This document shows, in pieces, positions 46,487 through 54,933 of a stretch of 64,000 bases of DNA. A model generated the notes under the pieces. It did not search any database and was not told the origin of the DNA. It saw only the letters and a program-made list of their open reading frames with translations. How positions within the stretch are numbered: the stretch's first letter is position 1; every line of letters begins with the position of its first letter. This stretch comes from Paenalkalicoccus suaedae. GTDB lineage: Bacteria; Bacillota; Bacilli; Bacillales; Salisediminibacteriaceae. The position numbers and the translations under genes are program-made. The DNA is taken from positions 2,728,001-2,792,000 of the forward strand of contig NZ_CP041372.2 of assembly GCF_006965545.2 (NCBI RefSeq), read 5' to 3'.

Positions 46487-46523
46487 AAACGCCACTCTCC
46501 AAGTTGGAGGGTGGCGTTTTTTG
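46487..46523 (+). terminator. Terminator of mqnE
   Basis: AACGCCACTCTCC (46488-46500) pairs with GGAGGGTGGCGTT (46506-46518), then T run. Confidence 0.92.
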
Positions 46524-46720
46524 TGGTGTTTTAAAGGTTGATTGCATCCGTTTAGAGGTGGCTTCAGATAAATAACTTTATGAAACGGAAGGTAATCGCA
46601 CTGGCCTTCCGATGCTGGCACTTTAGCAATTGGATTTATCTATTTGGTGAGATATTTGTCCTTTCTCGGAAGACAGTCCGCTCCATATGTACTTTGACAG
46701 CCTAATTTATTTACATTTTT

Positions 46721-46790
46721 GCACAAGATCCGCTGAATTTTGCACCAACCTCTTTAAATTTAGCACCACCCCCTCCCAATTGATCACAAA
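46721..46790. repeat. 21-nt tract, keyword (T)GCACAA/GCACC
   Basis: GCACAA at 46721, GCACCA at 46742, GCACCA at 46763 and ATCACA near 46783: period 21. Same keyword family as 21768-21885. Lies in the convergent spacer mqnE / 47132 gene. Confidence 0.75.
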
Positions 46791-46899
46791 CTCCACTATC
46801 AACTATCTCTCGCCCCAAAAAGAGAGGCAACGAATTCTCGCCTCGTATCCCTCACCAAAAAGAGGAAGATTTGACCCCCTTACTCATACCGTAACCGAA

Positions 46900-47033
46900 G
46901 GTGCCCCGAAGCGACGGGGCGGACTCCTAGAGGGATCTCTCGCGTAGGTAAAAATCCTTTTGCACGGCCCTTTGGACGGGCAAAATAGTTGAACTAGCGC
47001 CTCAGGAAAGACGCCCCATAGCGCAGGGGCACC
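46900..47033. repeat. GC-rich element with two inverted related arms
   Basis: The left arm opens GGTGCCCC at 46900 and runs GCGACGGGGCGGACTCC; the reverse complement of the right arm (47033 back to about 46996) opens GGTGCCCC and runs GCGCTATGGGGCGTC, then TCC. So the two ends are diverged inverted copies, each able to fold as its own hairpin (GCCCC...GGGGC). The base composition is far richer in G+C than the surrounding spacer. MITE-like or structured-RNA origins are possible; no coding frame is convincing. Confidence 0.6.
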
Positions 47034-47084
47034 GGGAGGTGACCGCACTTGACCTTGACCTTGATTTTGACCTTCTCAACCCAT

Positions 47085-47117
47085 AAAAAAACCAGACGCT
47101 CTCACACGCCTGGTTTT
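47085..47117 (-). terminator. Terminator of the yuzB / 47132 operon
   Basis: AAAACCAG-A-CG (47088-47098) pairs with CG-C-CTGGTTTT (47107-47117). Confidence 0.8.
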
Positions 47118-47131
47118 ACATCCACCACCTA

Positions 47132-47371
47132 TTAATCTCTCAATCGCTCGTTCGTCCAAAAATAATCATCATCAGCCTCAATGATGGTCATTGTCTTCTT
47201 ACAGCACGGCATATTCAGTCGCGTTTTAATGCGATCTTTTGCGCGCTCGAGGGCTGCGTTACTCATGTGCGTTAATACGTTATTTTCCTGACAATACGGA
47301 CACGTCGCAATATAGACGTCCCCCATTTGCCTTTCATAAGGCCATGTATGATCAAATGGAATTAGTTGCAT
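47132..47371 (-). CDS. Small zinc-ribbon-like protein, function unknown
   Basis: 79 residues. CPYC (about 25-28) and a later PCCKK (about 56-60) could form a Cys4 zinc ribbon. DVYIATCPYCQENNVLTH precedes a helical middle. ATG 47371 is 11 bases past the yuzB stop; a GTG four codons upstream overlaps the ribosome site. Likely cotranscribed with yuzB. I do not recognise a named family. Confidence 0.7.
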   Translation of the reverse strand: MQLIPFDHTWPYERQMGDVYIATCPYCQENNVLTHMSNAALERAKDRIKTRLNMPCCKKTMTIIEADDDYFWTNERLRD

Positions 47372-47382
47372 AGGCTCCCCCA

Positions 47383-47619
47383 CTAAAACATCGGATTGTC
47401 TTCTAAAAATTGATAAATGTTTTTTACTAATTCTTCGTTTGTCTCGCCCTTTACTACCTCGCCGTTTACTAATGCAAAACGGCTACGAGAGCATTGGCCA
47501 CAAAAGGTTAAACATCCATATTCTACTACATCTAAATCGAGGTCCCGCTCTAGCTCTTCAAGAGCTCCTTGCGATCCACTCGCTAAATTACTAACGCAAA
47601 ATTCTATGATAGGATTCAT
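47383..47619 (-). CDS. yuzB: DUF1450 protein YuzB
   Basis: 78 residues. [16 protein letters not shown], then [21 protein letters not shown] with four Cys in a thioredoxin-like ferredoxin arrangement, and the tail [12 protein letters not shown]. Size and sequence match B. subtilis YuzB, whose function is unknown. ATG 47619 follows GGAGTGA. It is divergent from yutJ, as expected. Confidence 0.9.
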   Translation of the reverse strand: MNPIIEFCVSNLASGSQGALEELERDLDLDVVEYGCLTFCGQCSRSRFALVNGEVVKGETNEELVKNIYQFLEDNPMF

Positions 47620-47874
47620 CGCTGTCACTCCGTTCAATCTCAAAGGTTCTTTTCTCATGCTACTTGTCCCTACATATGTTTGTCAACAACCTTGCTTTAC
47701 ACACCCATGCCATCGCTTTGTATAAAACGCTTTCAATTCTCATTGTTAATCGGTTCAAAAACTGGTATATTTAATATGTCATCTAATTGTCAAAAACTAC
47801 ATCGTCTTGAGCAGAATGAAGCGTTACAACGACTTTACGTTTATTCTCTATTGCACGATTAAGGGGGTCATCCC

Positions 47875-48945
47875 ATGCATCATGTAGTCATTTTAGGCGG
47901 AGGATACGGAGGACTTCGTGTCATTCAACGTCTATTAGCAGAAAAGGATCGGAAAGACTTTCGCATTACATTAGTAGAGCGAGAGCCGTACCACAGTTTA
48001 AAAACAGAGTTTTATGCACTTGCAGCGGGAACTGTAGCAGATAACCATTTACGTATCCCGTTCCCTGAAGACGATCGTTTAGAGCTTGTGTACGACCTTG
48101 CTTCAAACATTCGTTTAGAAGATAATATTGTTGAGTTAGGCTCAGGTAAAGAGCTTCCTTATGACGAACTTATTATCGGACTAGGCTGTGAGGACAAGCA
48201 TCACGGTGTACCAGGTGCTGAAGAGAATTCGTTAAGCATTCAAAGCATGCGCCGTGCGAGGAAATCCAATCAAATCATCCAAAAAATCCGTCACAATGGT
48301 CGGGTCTCCATTGTCGGAGGTGGTCTTAGCGGAGTCGAAACTGCCGCTGAGCTACGTGAAAGCCGTCCAGACCTCGAAATATTTTTATTCGACAGAGGTG
48401 CCAATATCCTCTCTATGTTCCCAAAAAAGCTGTATAGCTATGTAACGGAATGGTTTGTGGAGAATGATGTGACGATCGTCAATCACGCCAACATTACGAA
48501 GGTGGAGCGTCATATGATTTTTAACCACGATGAGCCAATGGAAATGGATGCCATCATTTGGACCGCGGGAGTGCAACCGAATAAGGTTGCTCGTGAGCTA
48601 GATGTGGAGAAGGATCGATTGGGTCGTCTTGTCGTGACGATTCACCACCACTTACCAAACTACGAGAACGCATTTGTCGTGGGTGACTGTGCGTCGTCTA
48701 CGCATGCCCCGAGCGCCCAACTTGCTGAAGCACAAGGCGATCAAATTGCGATGTTGCTCTTTAAAAAGTGGGATGGAGAGCCGTATCCAGAGAAGATGCC
48801 GCGCATTAAACTTAAAGGCGTGTTAGGCTCTTTAGGTAAAAAGCATGGATTTGGTTTAATGGGCGAAAAATCGCTCGTTGGCCGTGTACCGCGAGTACTA
48901 AAATCAGGTGTATTATGGATGTATAAGCATCACTCCGGCTCGTAA
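47875..48945 (+). CDS. yutJ: NADH dehydrogenase-like protein YutJ
   Basis: 356 residues, type II NADH dehydrogenase-like flavoprotein. Seen: VVILGGGYGGLRVIQRLL (FAD site), ITLVEREPYHSLKTEFYAL, VSIVGGGLSGVETAAELRE (NADH site), IIWTAGVQPNK and AFVVGDCASS. Shorter than YumB at the C-terminus, so membrane attachment may differ. ATG 47875 follows AAGGGGGTC. Second NDH-2-type enzyme in the window. Confidence 0.92.
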   Translation: MHHVVILGGGYGGLRVIQRLLAEKDRKDFRITLVEREPYHSLKTEFYALAAGTVADNHLRIPFPEDDRLELVYDLASNIRLEDNIVELGSGKELPYDELIIGLGCEDKHHGVPGAEENSLSIQSMRRARKSNQIIQKIRHNGRVSIVGGGLSGVETAAELRESRPDLEIFLFDRGANILSMFPKKLYSYVTEWFVENDVTIVNHANITKVERHMIFNHDEPMEMDAIIWTAGVQPNKVARELDVEKDRLGRLVVTIHHHLPNYENAFVVGDCASSTHAPSAQLAEAQGDQIAMLLFKKWDGEPYPEKMPRIKLKGVLGSLGKKHGFGLMGEKSLVGRVPRVLKSGVLWMYKHHSGS

Positions 48946-48982
48946 AAAAGAAGCGTTGGCGCTATGCCGACGCTTCTATCTT
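48944..48982. terminator. Bidirectional terminator yutJ / yuzD
   Basis: GAAGCGTTGGC (48950-48960) pairs with GCCGACGCTTC (48966-48976), flanked by A6 and T-rich sequence. Confidence 0.88.
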
Positions 48983-49258
48983 TTTATAAATATTAGGCAG
49001 CCTCGGATCTCCTTCCGCTACCACCTCTCCGTTCAATACAACAAGTGGATAAAAATATTCATCCTCTAAAATTTTCTCCGCAAACATTTTTTCTTCCTCG
49101 GATTGAGGCATAGTAATGTCACAGTACGTAAACTCTATCGGATAATCAGGATATTTTCTTGTGACCGCAGCTTCCAGCCACTCCATCGTCTCTTTAGAGC
49201 TCGGCAGATGAATGCAGCTGGCACATTTTTGTTCCGCGCCGTAGACAGTAATCTTCAC
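48962..49258 (-). CDS. yuzD: YuzD family protein (DUF1462, thioredoxin-like)
   Basis: 98 residues. The N-terminus ITVYGAEQKCASC carries a Cys-x-x-Cys (KCASC) at the position of a thioredoxin-fold active site, and the C-terminus YFYPLVVLNGEVVAEGDPRL has the cis-Pro-like strand. Function unknown; location next to yutI (Nfu) and the Cys pair suggest a role in thiol or Fe-S chemistry (inference). Confidence 0.88.
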   Translation of the reverse strand: MKITVYGAEQKCASCIHLPSSKETMEWLEAAVTRKYPDYPIEFTYCDITMPQSEEEKMFAEKILEDEYFYPLVVLNGEVVAEGDPRLPNIYKKIEASA

Positions 49259-49439
49259 GTGAATCCCTCCCTGTCCTTATTTTAACCAATTATCATCGTC
49301 TTGTCGCTCCTTTTCATCCCCCTTCTATCTTCCCAATTTTAGAAAATATGGGCTTGTCGATTCAAATTGAGTCGCTATCATAGATTTTTTAGGTGGGAAC
49401 ATTTATAATAGCAATAAGTATAGAAAGGAGTGTGTGTCT

Positions 49440-49676
49440 ATGACAACAGAAACAATGGAATCACAAGTTCAGGAAGTACTCGATAAATTACGTCCGTTCT
49501 TACTTCGTGACGGCGGTGACGTCGAGCTAGTGGATATCGAGGAAGGCGTAGTAAAAGTTCGCTTAATGGGTGCCTGCGGGTCTTGCCCAAGTTCAACGAT
49601 TACGTTGAAGGCTGGTATTGAGCGCGCGCTACTTGAAGAAGTTCCAGGATTTACGGAGCTAGAGCAAGTATTCTAA
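49440..49676 (+). CDS. yutI: NifU C-terminal-type Fe-S scaffold/carrier (YutI)
   Basis: 78 residues. The core [20 protein letters not shown], then [15 protein letters not shown] with the CxxC that holds a [4Fe-4S] cluster across a dimer. ATG 49440 follows AAAGGAG; the in-frame GTG two codons earlier overlaps the spacing. It is shorter than B. subtilis YutI (about 111), lacking extra N-terminal residues. Confidence 0.93.
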   Translation: MTTETMESQVQEVLDKLRPFLLRDGGDVELVDIEEGVVKVRLMGACGSCPSSTITLKAGIERALLEEVPGFTELEQVF

Positions 49677-49700
49677 GGTGACTACCTTTTTACAAATGGA

Positions 49701-49739
49701 GGCTAGGACAGAAGCAATTTATCTGTCCTAGCCTTTTTT
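49701..49739 (+). terminator. Terminator of yutI
   Basis: GGCTAGGACAGA (49701-49712) pairs perfectly with TCTGTCCTAGCC (49722-49733), then T6. Confidence 0.94.
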
Positions 49740-49797
49740 CGTGGGATAGGAAGTGAGATCAGGGTTCGAATTCCTTTGTTCAGGTCTCACTTTACTG

Positions 49798-49940
49798 TTA
49801 TTGATCGCTCACTCTTCCTTATTGAGCACACTACTCTCGTTATTGACCACTACTTCAGCTATTGACCGTTAGGTTGCCCTTATTAACCGCTCTCTCCCCC
49901 CTTATTGACCGCGCCTTCCTCTTTATTAACTTCACGCCCT
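49798..49940. repeat. About 21-nt tract, keyword TTATTGACC
   Basis: TTATTGA or TTATTAA anchors near 49798, 49819, 49840, 49859, 49880, 49902 and 49923 (19-22 apart, mean close to 20.8). Convergent spacer between yutI and the D-2-hydroxyacid dehydrogenase gene. Confidence 0.75.
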
Positions 49941-49952
49941 CTATTACTACAA

Positions 49953-49996
49953 GCAAAAGGCCGAGACAAGTGACTCGCTTTTGTCTCGACCTTTTT
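49953..49996 (-). terminator. Terminator of the yutE-yutF-yutH-dehydrogenase operon
   Basis: AAAAGGCCGAGACAA (49955-49969) pairs with TTGTCTCGACCTTTT (49981-49995) with one mismatch. Confidence 0.9.
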
Positions 49997-50000
49997 ATTT

Positions 50001-50966
50001 TTATAAAGGAGTGATTGCTTCTTCACCCGCTAATACGCAGGCAACATTTTTAGCTGTTAGCTTTGCCATTCGTTCACGTGTCTCTATACTCCCACTTCCA
50101 ATGTGAGGAAGCAACACAACATTATCTAGCTTGACTAAGGGGTGATCCGCACGAATTGGTTCTGATGCAAACACATCTAGCCCGGCAGCCTTGATTTGAC
50201 CAGACTCTAACGCTTCGACAAGCGCTGGCTCATCTACAACTGTTCCTCGTGAAATGTTTACGAATATCCCGTCGCTCTTCATATGAGAAAAGAATTCACT
50301 GTTAAGTAACCCTTCTGTATCGGGTGTTAGAGGTACCACACACATCACAAAATCAGAACGCTCCGCTAAGGTTTTTAAATCGGAAATAAATGTAGCGCCT
50401 AGTTCTTGCTCTAGATCCTCGTTTTGTGAACGATTATGATAAAGAATTTCCATATTAAAGCCTTTCGCTCTTCGGGCCACCGCACTACCAATACGCCCCA
50501 TGCCGATAATTCCTAATGTCTTATCATGTATATCTGACCCAGCCATTAAGAAAGGACCCCAGTTTTGCCACTTGTCCTCCCTCACGTATGTATCTGCTTC
50601 TACAATCCTTCTGGCTGTAGCCATTAAAAGAGAAAATCCTAAATCCGCTGTTGTTTCCGTTAATACATCTGGCGTATTACATACTGTAATATTCTTGCCT
50701 TTTGCATACTCTACATCAATATTATCGTGCCCGACCGCCAAATTAGCGACGACCTGAAGGTGAGGAGACTGTTTGATCAGCTCTTGATCAATCTTGTCTG
50801 ATAGCATCGTAATAAGGCCACTTGCCTGACTTGCTTTCTCAAGAAGAAGCTCTCGTGGGCAAGGCGTTTCTTCCTCTTCCCACATTTCCACTGTGTACGT
50901 CTTACGTAAAAGGTGTAGCGTTTCTTCTGGAAGCTTTCTCGTGACAAAAATTCGCTTCGTATCCAT
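50001..50966 (-). CDS. D-isomer 2-hydroxyacid dehydrogenase (glyoxylate/hydroxypyruvate reductase type)
   Basis: 321 residues. Seen: NLAVGHDNIDVEYAKGKNI, CNTPDVLTETTADLGF, LGIIGMGRIGSAVARRAKGF (NAD(P) fold), VNISRGTVVDE with the catalytic Arg, GLDVFASEP, and LLPHIGSG with the catalytic His. The pattern is that of GyaR/YvcT glyoxylate reductases (glyoxylate to glycolate, hydroxypyruvate to glycerate). Its ribosome site AGGAGGGG lies inside the 3' end of yutH, which stops four bases before the start, so translation is coupled. Confidence 0.87.
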   Translation of the reverse strand: MDTKRIFVTRKLPEETLHLLRKTYTVEMWEEEETPCPRELLLEKASQASGLITMLSDKIDQELIKQSPHLQVVANLAVGHDNIDVEYAKGKNITVCNTPDVLTETTADLGFSLLMATARRIVEADTYVREDKWQNWGPFLMAGSDIHDKTLGIIGMGRIGSAVARRAKGFNMEILYHNRSQNEDLEQELGATFISDLKTLAERSDFVMCVVPLTPDTEGLLNSEFFSHMKSDGIFVNISRGTVVDEPALVEALESGQIKAAGLDVFASEPIRADHPLVKLDNVVLLPHIGSGSIETRERMAKLTAKNVACVLAGEEAITPL

Positions 50967-50969
50967 GCT

Positions 50970-51893
50970 TTATCCCCTCCTAGCCTTCAGTGTAGAGGAA
51001 AGCGCTCTCTTTGACAACACTGAGCGTGTGAGCCATGGTAAAAAGTCACACCCACTTGCGTACAAATAGTCTTCAAACTCGTTCGTTTGTGCTAATAGCT
51101 CTGGAATACGGTCGTACTCTTCCCTTGCTAAACAATCGAAAAATGGCAGTGGAAAGAGAAGTCTAATAAACAAGAGTCTTGCCTCATTTTCTGAAAGAGG
51201 ATAGTAGGTCATGTAGCTGTCTAAAATATCTGTTTGAAACTGCTGATGCTCATACCAAGAGGAGCGGATATACTCAGCGAGATCTCGGCATCTATGGTCG
51301 ATTGTGAGCTCCTTAATAGGGATGATGGATTCGGGTGATTGAGGGTAGACAGTAAGCCATGTGCCCGGCTTAAAGCGAAAATGAGCAGGTCCACGCTCCA
51401 TAATAGGATCCATGTGCAAAAGCATCGAAAGGGCATTCTCAGCTAGTCCTAAAAAATAGCTAGCACCCTCCATTCTCGTCTTCATTAAAATCGCATCTGC
51501 CCTGTTTACGATGGCTTCCCATCGATCAAACCAAAGTTGCTGTACAGAAGTCGCTTCCATTAGTAGCTCGGAATCGTGTAGCTGAGCGAGTCGCGCTGGC
51601 AATGACATTACTGGAGAGGGTGTGGTAGGCAGTTCAAATAAAGCAAGCTCCGCTCCGTCGGATCGCATCGTTTGCCCTGTTCGTGTCGGTACGAGTCTAG
51701 TGTGTAGGAGACCAGTCGTTTGAAGGGCTTCTGCAAGCTCTAACTGACCAGGCAGTCGATTCTTCGCCTCTCCTTCTATCGCATCTAGTAAAAAAAGCCG
51801 ATCTGCTGTATGAAAAACGCGACTCTCCCCAATAAAGCTACTTTCCTTCATCACCATCCCATAGTGCTCATACAAATCGCGCTCGATGCTCAT
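50970..51893 (-). CDS. yutH: Spore coat-associated protein YutH
   Basis: 307 residues, CotS/YutH family with a kinase-like fold (aminoglycoside-phosphotransferase-like). Seen: LYEHYGMVMKESSFIGESRVFHTADRLFLL (N-lobe), WLTVYPQSP and LTIDHRCRDLAEYIRS (C-lobe), YYPLSENEARLLFIRLLFPLPFFD. Catalytic Asp motifs are not evident, as in other coat members. Identification rests partly on position upstream of yutF. Slightly shorter than B. subtilis YutH (about 337). Confidence 0.75.
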   Translation of the reverse strand: MSIERDLYEHYGMVMKESSFIGESRVFHTADRLFLLDAIEGEAKNRLPGQLELAEALQTTGLLHTRLVPTRTGQTMRSDGAELALFELPTTPSPVMSLPARLAQLHDSELLMEATSVQQLWFDRWEAIVNRADAILMKTRMEGASYFLGLAENALSMLLHMDPIMERGPAHFRFKPGTWLTVYPQSPESIIPIKELTIDHRCRDLAEYIRSSWYEHQQFQTDILDSYMTYYPLSENEARLLFIRLLFPLPFFDCLAREEYDRIPELLAQTNEFEDYLYASGCDFLPWLTRSVLSKRALSSTLKARRG

Positions 51894-51944
51894 AAAAAAT
51901 CCCCCCTTCCTACATAGCCTATGCGGTAAGAAGAGGGGACGTGC

Positions 51945-52703
51945 CTAAAACCACTCTTTTAACGTAGGAATCGTATGAGTTGGCTGCGTTGTCTTTGTTT
52001 TAAGATCTTCTTGTGAGGTGACACCTGTTGCCACATGAATCGTATCAATGCGTGCTTTAATCCCTGCCATGATGTCCGTGTCGTAGTTGTCGCCCACCAT
52101 GACCGTTTGATCGCGCTTGGTGCCCAAGATCTCGAGAGCCTGCTCCATGATGATCGCTTCTGGCTTGCCAACAAAGATAGGATCGACTCCAGTTGATACG
52201 GATATGACCGATGTTAGTGAGCCATTACCAGGTACAAAGCCCTTTTCAGTCGGAATGGCCTTATCTCCGTTTGTAGAAATAAAGGTTGCGCCTCGTCTTA
52301 CTGCCAAAGCAGCATCAGAAAGCTTCTCGTACGTAATGTCGCGATCGATACCCATGACGACTACGTTTGCCTCACTTGCATCAAGCGTGCATCGTGAGCC
52401 TAACGCTTCCTTCAAGCCTTCCTCCCCAATCATGTAGATGGTTGCATCTGGGGTCGTGTCATCGACGTATTTACTCGCTGCCATGCTCGACGTAAACACG
52501 CGAGATGGCTCTGCAGGAATACCCATCGACGTCAGCTTTTCCACGACTTGCTTCGCTGTTTTAGAGGAGTTATTCGTCACAAATAAATGTGGGATATCGC
52601 GTTTTAGTAGCTCTTCCACAAACGGTCCCGCTTCCTTTATTGATTCAGTTCCCCGATACATCGTGCCATCTAAATCAATCAGGTAGCCTTTGTACTCCTT
52701 CAC
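51945..52703 (-). CDS. yutF: HAD-IIA sugar-phosphatase-like protein YutF (NagD family)
   Basis: 252 residues. HAD motif I DLDGTMYRG (D10, D12), motif II FVTNNSSKT, motif III KPEAIIMEQAL with the Lys, and motif IV MVGDNYDTDI. A cap inserted between motifs II and III makes it type IIA (p-nitrophenyl phosphatase/NagD). Natural substrate probably a small sugar phosphate. ATG overlaps the yutE stop by four bases. Confidence 0.93.
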   Translation of the reverse strand: MKEYKGYLIDLDGTMYRGTESIKEAGPFVEELLKRDIPHLFVTNNSSKTAKQVVEKLTSMGIPAEPSRVFTSSMAASKYVDDTTPDATIYMIGEEGLKEALGSRCTLDASEANVVVMGIDRDITYEKLSDAALAVRRGATFISTNGDKAIPTEKGFVPGNGSLTSVISVSTGVDPIFVGKPEAIIMEQALEILGTKRDQTVMVGDNYDTDIMAGIKARIDTIHVATGVTSQEDLKTKTTQPTHTIPTLKEWF

Positions 52704-53155
52704 GACTTATCCTCTTTCTGAGGAATAAAGGCAGATACAGGTCCTAACTCATTCACTAAATACGTGCGGATTCGCTCCGGGAATACTTGAATCGTCGAGA
52801 GCTCCTGTTCGAACCCTTTCTTGAGCGCCTCTACATCATAACCTGTGTAGTTTTGCAGAAGCTCTTTTCGGTAAGGAAGCAGTCGCTCAATTGCTTCGCC
52901 CTCCTCCTTCGTCACCACTCGCTCATCGATCATGATATGCACAATATCCTCAAAGCTTCCTGGGTCACGCATAATAAATCCATCAATCATCTGATTACCG
53001 ACGTCCATCATCGTCTCAATAATCATATGTCCAATGCGCTCTAACGCGAGGATAGAGATTTTATCTGTGGCCTCTTTCACCTGAGGAAAATGTTCGGTTA
53101 ACTCCTCTAAATAACGTAATCTTGCTTCTATTAACGATCGATCGACAAAATACAT
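52700..53155 (-). CDS. yutE: DUF86 / HepT-like protein YutE
   Basis: 151 residues, all-helical. It has the DUF86 pattern: LRYLEELTEHF, ALERIGHMIIETMMDVGNQMI, RDPGSFEDIVHIM and LPYRKELLQNYTGYD. In HepT toxins the last block reads R-x(4-6)-H-x-Y; here the His is replaced (R-KELLQNYTGY), so RNase activity is doubtful. No MntA-type nucleotidyltransferase antitoxin lies beside it. Its place before yutF matches B. subtilis YutE. Confidence 0.85.
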   Translation of the reverse strand: MYFVDRSLIEARLRYLEELTEHFPQVKEATDKISILALERIGHMIIETMMDVGNQMIDGFIMRDPGSFEDIVHIMIDERVVTKEEGEAIERLLPYRKELLQNYTGYDVEALKKGFEQELSTIQVFPERIRTYLVNELGPVSAFIPQKEDKS

Positions 53156-53330
53156 AAGGATCCCTCCGATTAGTATGTCACATTACAAGCGTTTTCGTTA
53201 AAAAATGAGGTATAATTTCGTTTCTCACCTTTTAATCGTATGTAATGTTTGGTATTATAAGCAAGGATTAAGTAAACACCTTACAGGACTTATTATACCT
53301 GATTATAGATTTTATTTGGAGGAATCACCT

Positions 53331-54308
53331 ATGGATCGCGAGTTAGCTTTAGAGGTAGTACGAGTAACGGAAGCGGCGGCACTAGCTTCTGCACAGTGGA
53401 TGGGTCGAGGATTAAAAAATGAGGCAGACGATGCGGCAACAACTGCGATGCGCACGATGTTTGACTCGGTTAACATGAACGGGACTGTCGTCATCGGCGA
53501 AGGCGAGCTTGATGAAGCCCCAATGCTTTATATTGGAGAAAAGCTTGGCACCGGTCACGGACCAGACGTGGATATCGCCGTCGATCCACTTGAAGGCACG
53601 AATATCGTCGCAAAGGGTCACCCAAACGCAATGGCCGTGATTGCGATTGCAGATAAAGGCGCGCTTTTACACGCACCTGATATGTATATGGAAAAGCTAG
53701 TCGTAGGTCCAGCGGCTGCTGGTCTAGTTCGTCTAGATGATCCAATTGAGAAGACAATTGATATCGTCGCAAAAATGAGCAATAAACGTGTCCGAGATTT
53801 AACGGTCATTATCCAAGAACGCGAACGTCATAGTGAGCTTGTAGAACGTGTGCAACAAAAAGGCGCGCGAGTAAAGCTGTTTGGTGACGGCGATGTTGGC
53901 GCTTCGATTGCAACTGCGATGCCTCAATCAGGTATCGATTTATTTGTGGGTACAGGCGGCGCTCCTGAAGGAGTTATCTCTGCTGCTGCTATTAAAGCAC
54001 TTGGCGGTGACATGCAGGCAAGACTCGTTCCAATGAACGACGAAGAGTTTGCTCGCTGTCAGTCGATGGGATTAGAAGACCCTACTCAGCTACTTACGCT
54101 AGACGACTTAGTAAAAAGCGACGACGCGATCTTTGCTGCAACAGGCGTTTCATCTGGAGAGCTACTAGAAGGCGTTCGCTTCTTAGGCGGCGACATTGTC
54201 GAAACAGATACAATCGTCATGCGAGCGAAAACTGGAACCGTTCGTTATGTGAAGGCGCACCACAGACTCGAGCAAAAGCCTCATTTAATGATGCCAGAGC
54301 ATGCATAG
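53331..54308 (+). CDS. glpX: Class II fructose-1,6-bisphosphatase GlpX
   Basis: 325 residues; dephosphorylates fructose-1,6-bisP in gluconeogenesis with a divalent metal. Seen: EAAALASAQWMGRG, GTVVIGEGELDEAPMLYIGE (metal-binding Glu/Asp), DIAVDPLEGT, VGTGGAPEGVISAAA. ATG 53331 sits after GGAGGAAT; the upstream in-frame extension to 53205 is rejected because it has no ribosome site. In B. subtilis glpX is elsewhere, so its location here is particular to this lineage. Confidence 0.95.
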   Translation: MDRELALEVVRVTEAAALASAQWMGRGLKNEADDAATTAMRTMFDSVNMNGTVVIGEGELDEAPMLYIGEKLGTGHGPDVDIAVDPLEGTNIVAKGHPNAMAVIAIADKGALLHAPDMYMEKLVVGPAAAGLVRLDDPIEKTIDIVAKMSNKRVRDLTVIIQERERHSELVERVQQKGARVKLFGDGDVGASIATAMPQSGIDLFVGTGGAPEGVISAAAIKALGGDMQARLVPMNDEEFARCQSMGLEDPTQLLTLDDLVKSDDAIFAATGVSSGELLEGVRFLGGDIVETDTIVMRAKTGTVRYVKAHHRLEQKPHLMMPEHA

Positions 54309-54313
54309 GGAGG

Positions 54314-54353
54314 AAAAGCTAGGACAAGGTTATACTTGTTCTGGCTTTTTTTA
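54314..54353 (+). terminator. Terminator of glpX
   Basis: AAAAGCTAGGACAAG pairs with CTTGTTCTGGCTTTT (54315-54329 with 54335-54349, two G-U pairs), then T run. Confidence 0.88.
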
Positions 54354-54386
54354 TTTTGAGTGCGCAAGCTTCTAACCTCGTCTGTC

Positions 54387-54550
54387 TGCATTAATTTTAA
54401 CCGTGTGCATTTCTTCATCCGTGACGTGCATTTCCTCCCTACTGGTCTGCATTCTTACTCGCGCTATGTGCATTTCTACTTCTTCTGTTTGCATTACATA
54501 TAACCGTATCCACCCAAGTTCGAACTCCATGCATTTCCACCTTCCACTCA
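54387..54550. repeat. 21-nt tract, keyword TGCATTTC
   Basis: TGCAT anchors at 54387, 54406, 54427, 54448, 54469 and 54490 (21 apart from 54406 on), a last one near 54532. Several units (CCTCC, CTTACTC) closely resemble those at 7595-7685, so the two tracts are related although 47 kb apart. Confidence 0.85.
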
Positions 54551-54551
54551 C

Positions 54552-54590
54552 AGCAAAAAATCCCCCGTTATCACCTAACAAGGGATTTCA
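54552..54590 (-). terminator. Terminator of yutD
   Basis: AAATCCC (54558-54564) pairs with GGGATTT (54582-54588), inner GTTA/TAAC; A6 on the plus strand. Confidence 0.82.
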
Positions 54591-54621
54591 TCAAAAAATA
54601 TATCCGGCCGAAATCAAACTA

Positions 54622-54933
54622 TTACGCCTCTACAACCTCTTCCACAGGTTTTGCATCCTGCTGCTTCACTTTTTGAATCACAAAATAGGAGCAACCAAAG
54701 TTACAGTACTCATATAAGTATTCCTGTAAAAAGCCGATTTTAGAGTCTGGAGATGCCTTACGGTTTTTATCCTCAAACAGCCCCTTCAAACGAAGCTGAT
54801 CGTAGCCCCAGTCACCTACAATAAAGTCATATTTTGATAATACGTCACTATATCTGGCTTTAAATGCCTCTTCATCCCATCCATCACGGAAGTTTTCAAT
54901 GATTTCATAGGATTGGTTTTGGATTTTAATCAT
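54622..54933 (-). CDS. yutD: YutD family protein (DUF1027)
   Basis: 103 residues. MIKIQNQSYEIIENFRDGWDEEAFKARYSDVLSKYDFIVGDWGYDQLRLKGLF is the YutD core; FLQEYLYEYCNFGCSYFVI follows. ATG 54933 after AGGTGG is preferred to a GTG nine bases upstream. Function unknown; divergent from yutC as in B. subtilis. Confidence 0.92.
   Translation of the reverse strand: MIKIQNQSYEIIENFRDGWDEEAFKARYSDVLSKYDFIVGDWGYDQLRLKGLFEDKNRKASPDSKIGFLQEYLYEYCNFGCSYFVIQKVKQQDAKPVEEVVEA

Noticed and set aside
46900-47060. GC-rich element as RNase P RNA, tmRNA or SRP RNA
   Set aside because: The conserved core blocks I remember for these RNAs are absent on both strands.
50970-51436. Minus-strand frame at 51221-51436
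   Set aside because: Lies within yutH in another frame with no ribosome site; shadow frame.
53205-53330. N-terminal extension of glpX
   Set aside because: No ribosome site and it runs through the likely promoter; ATG 53331 has GGAGG and gives the family length.
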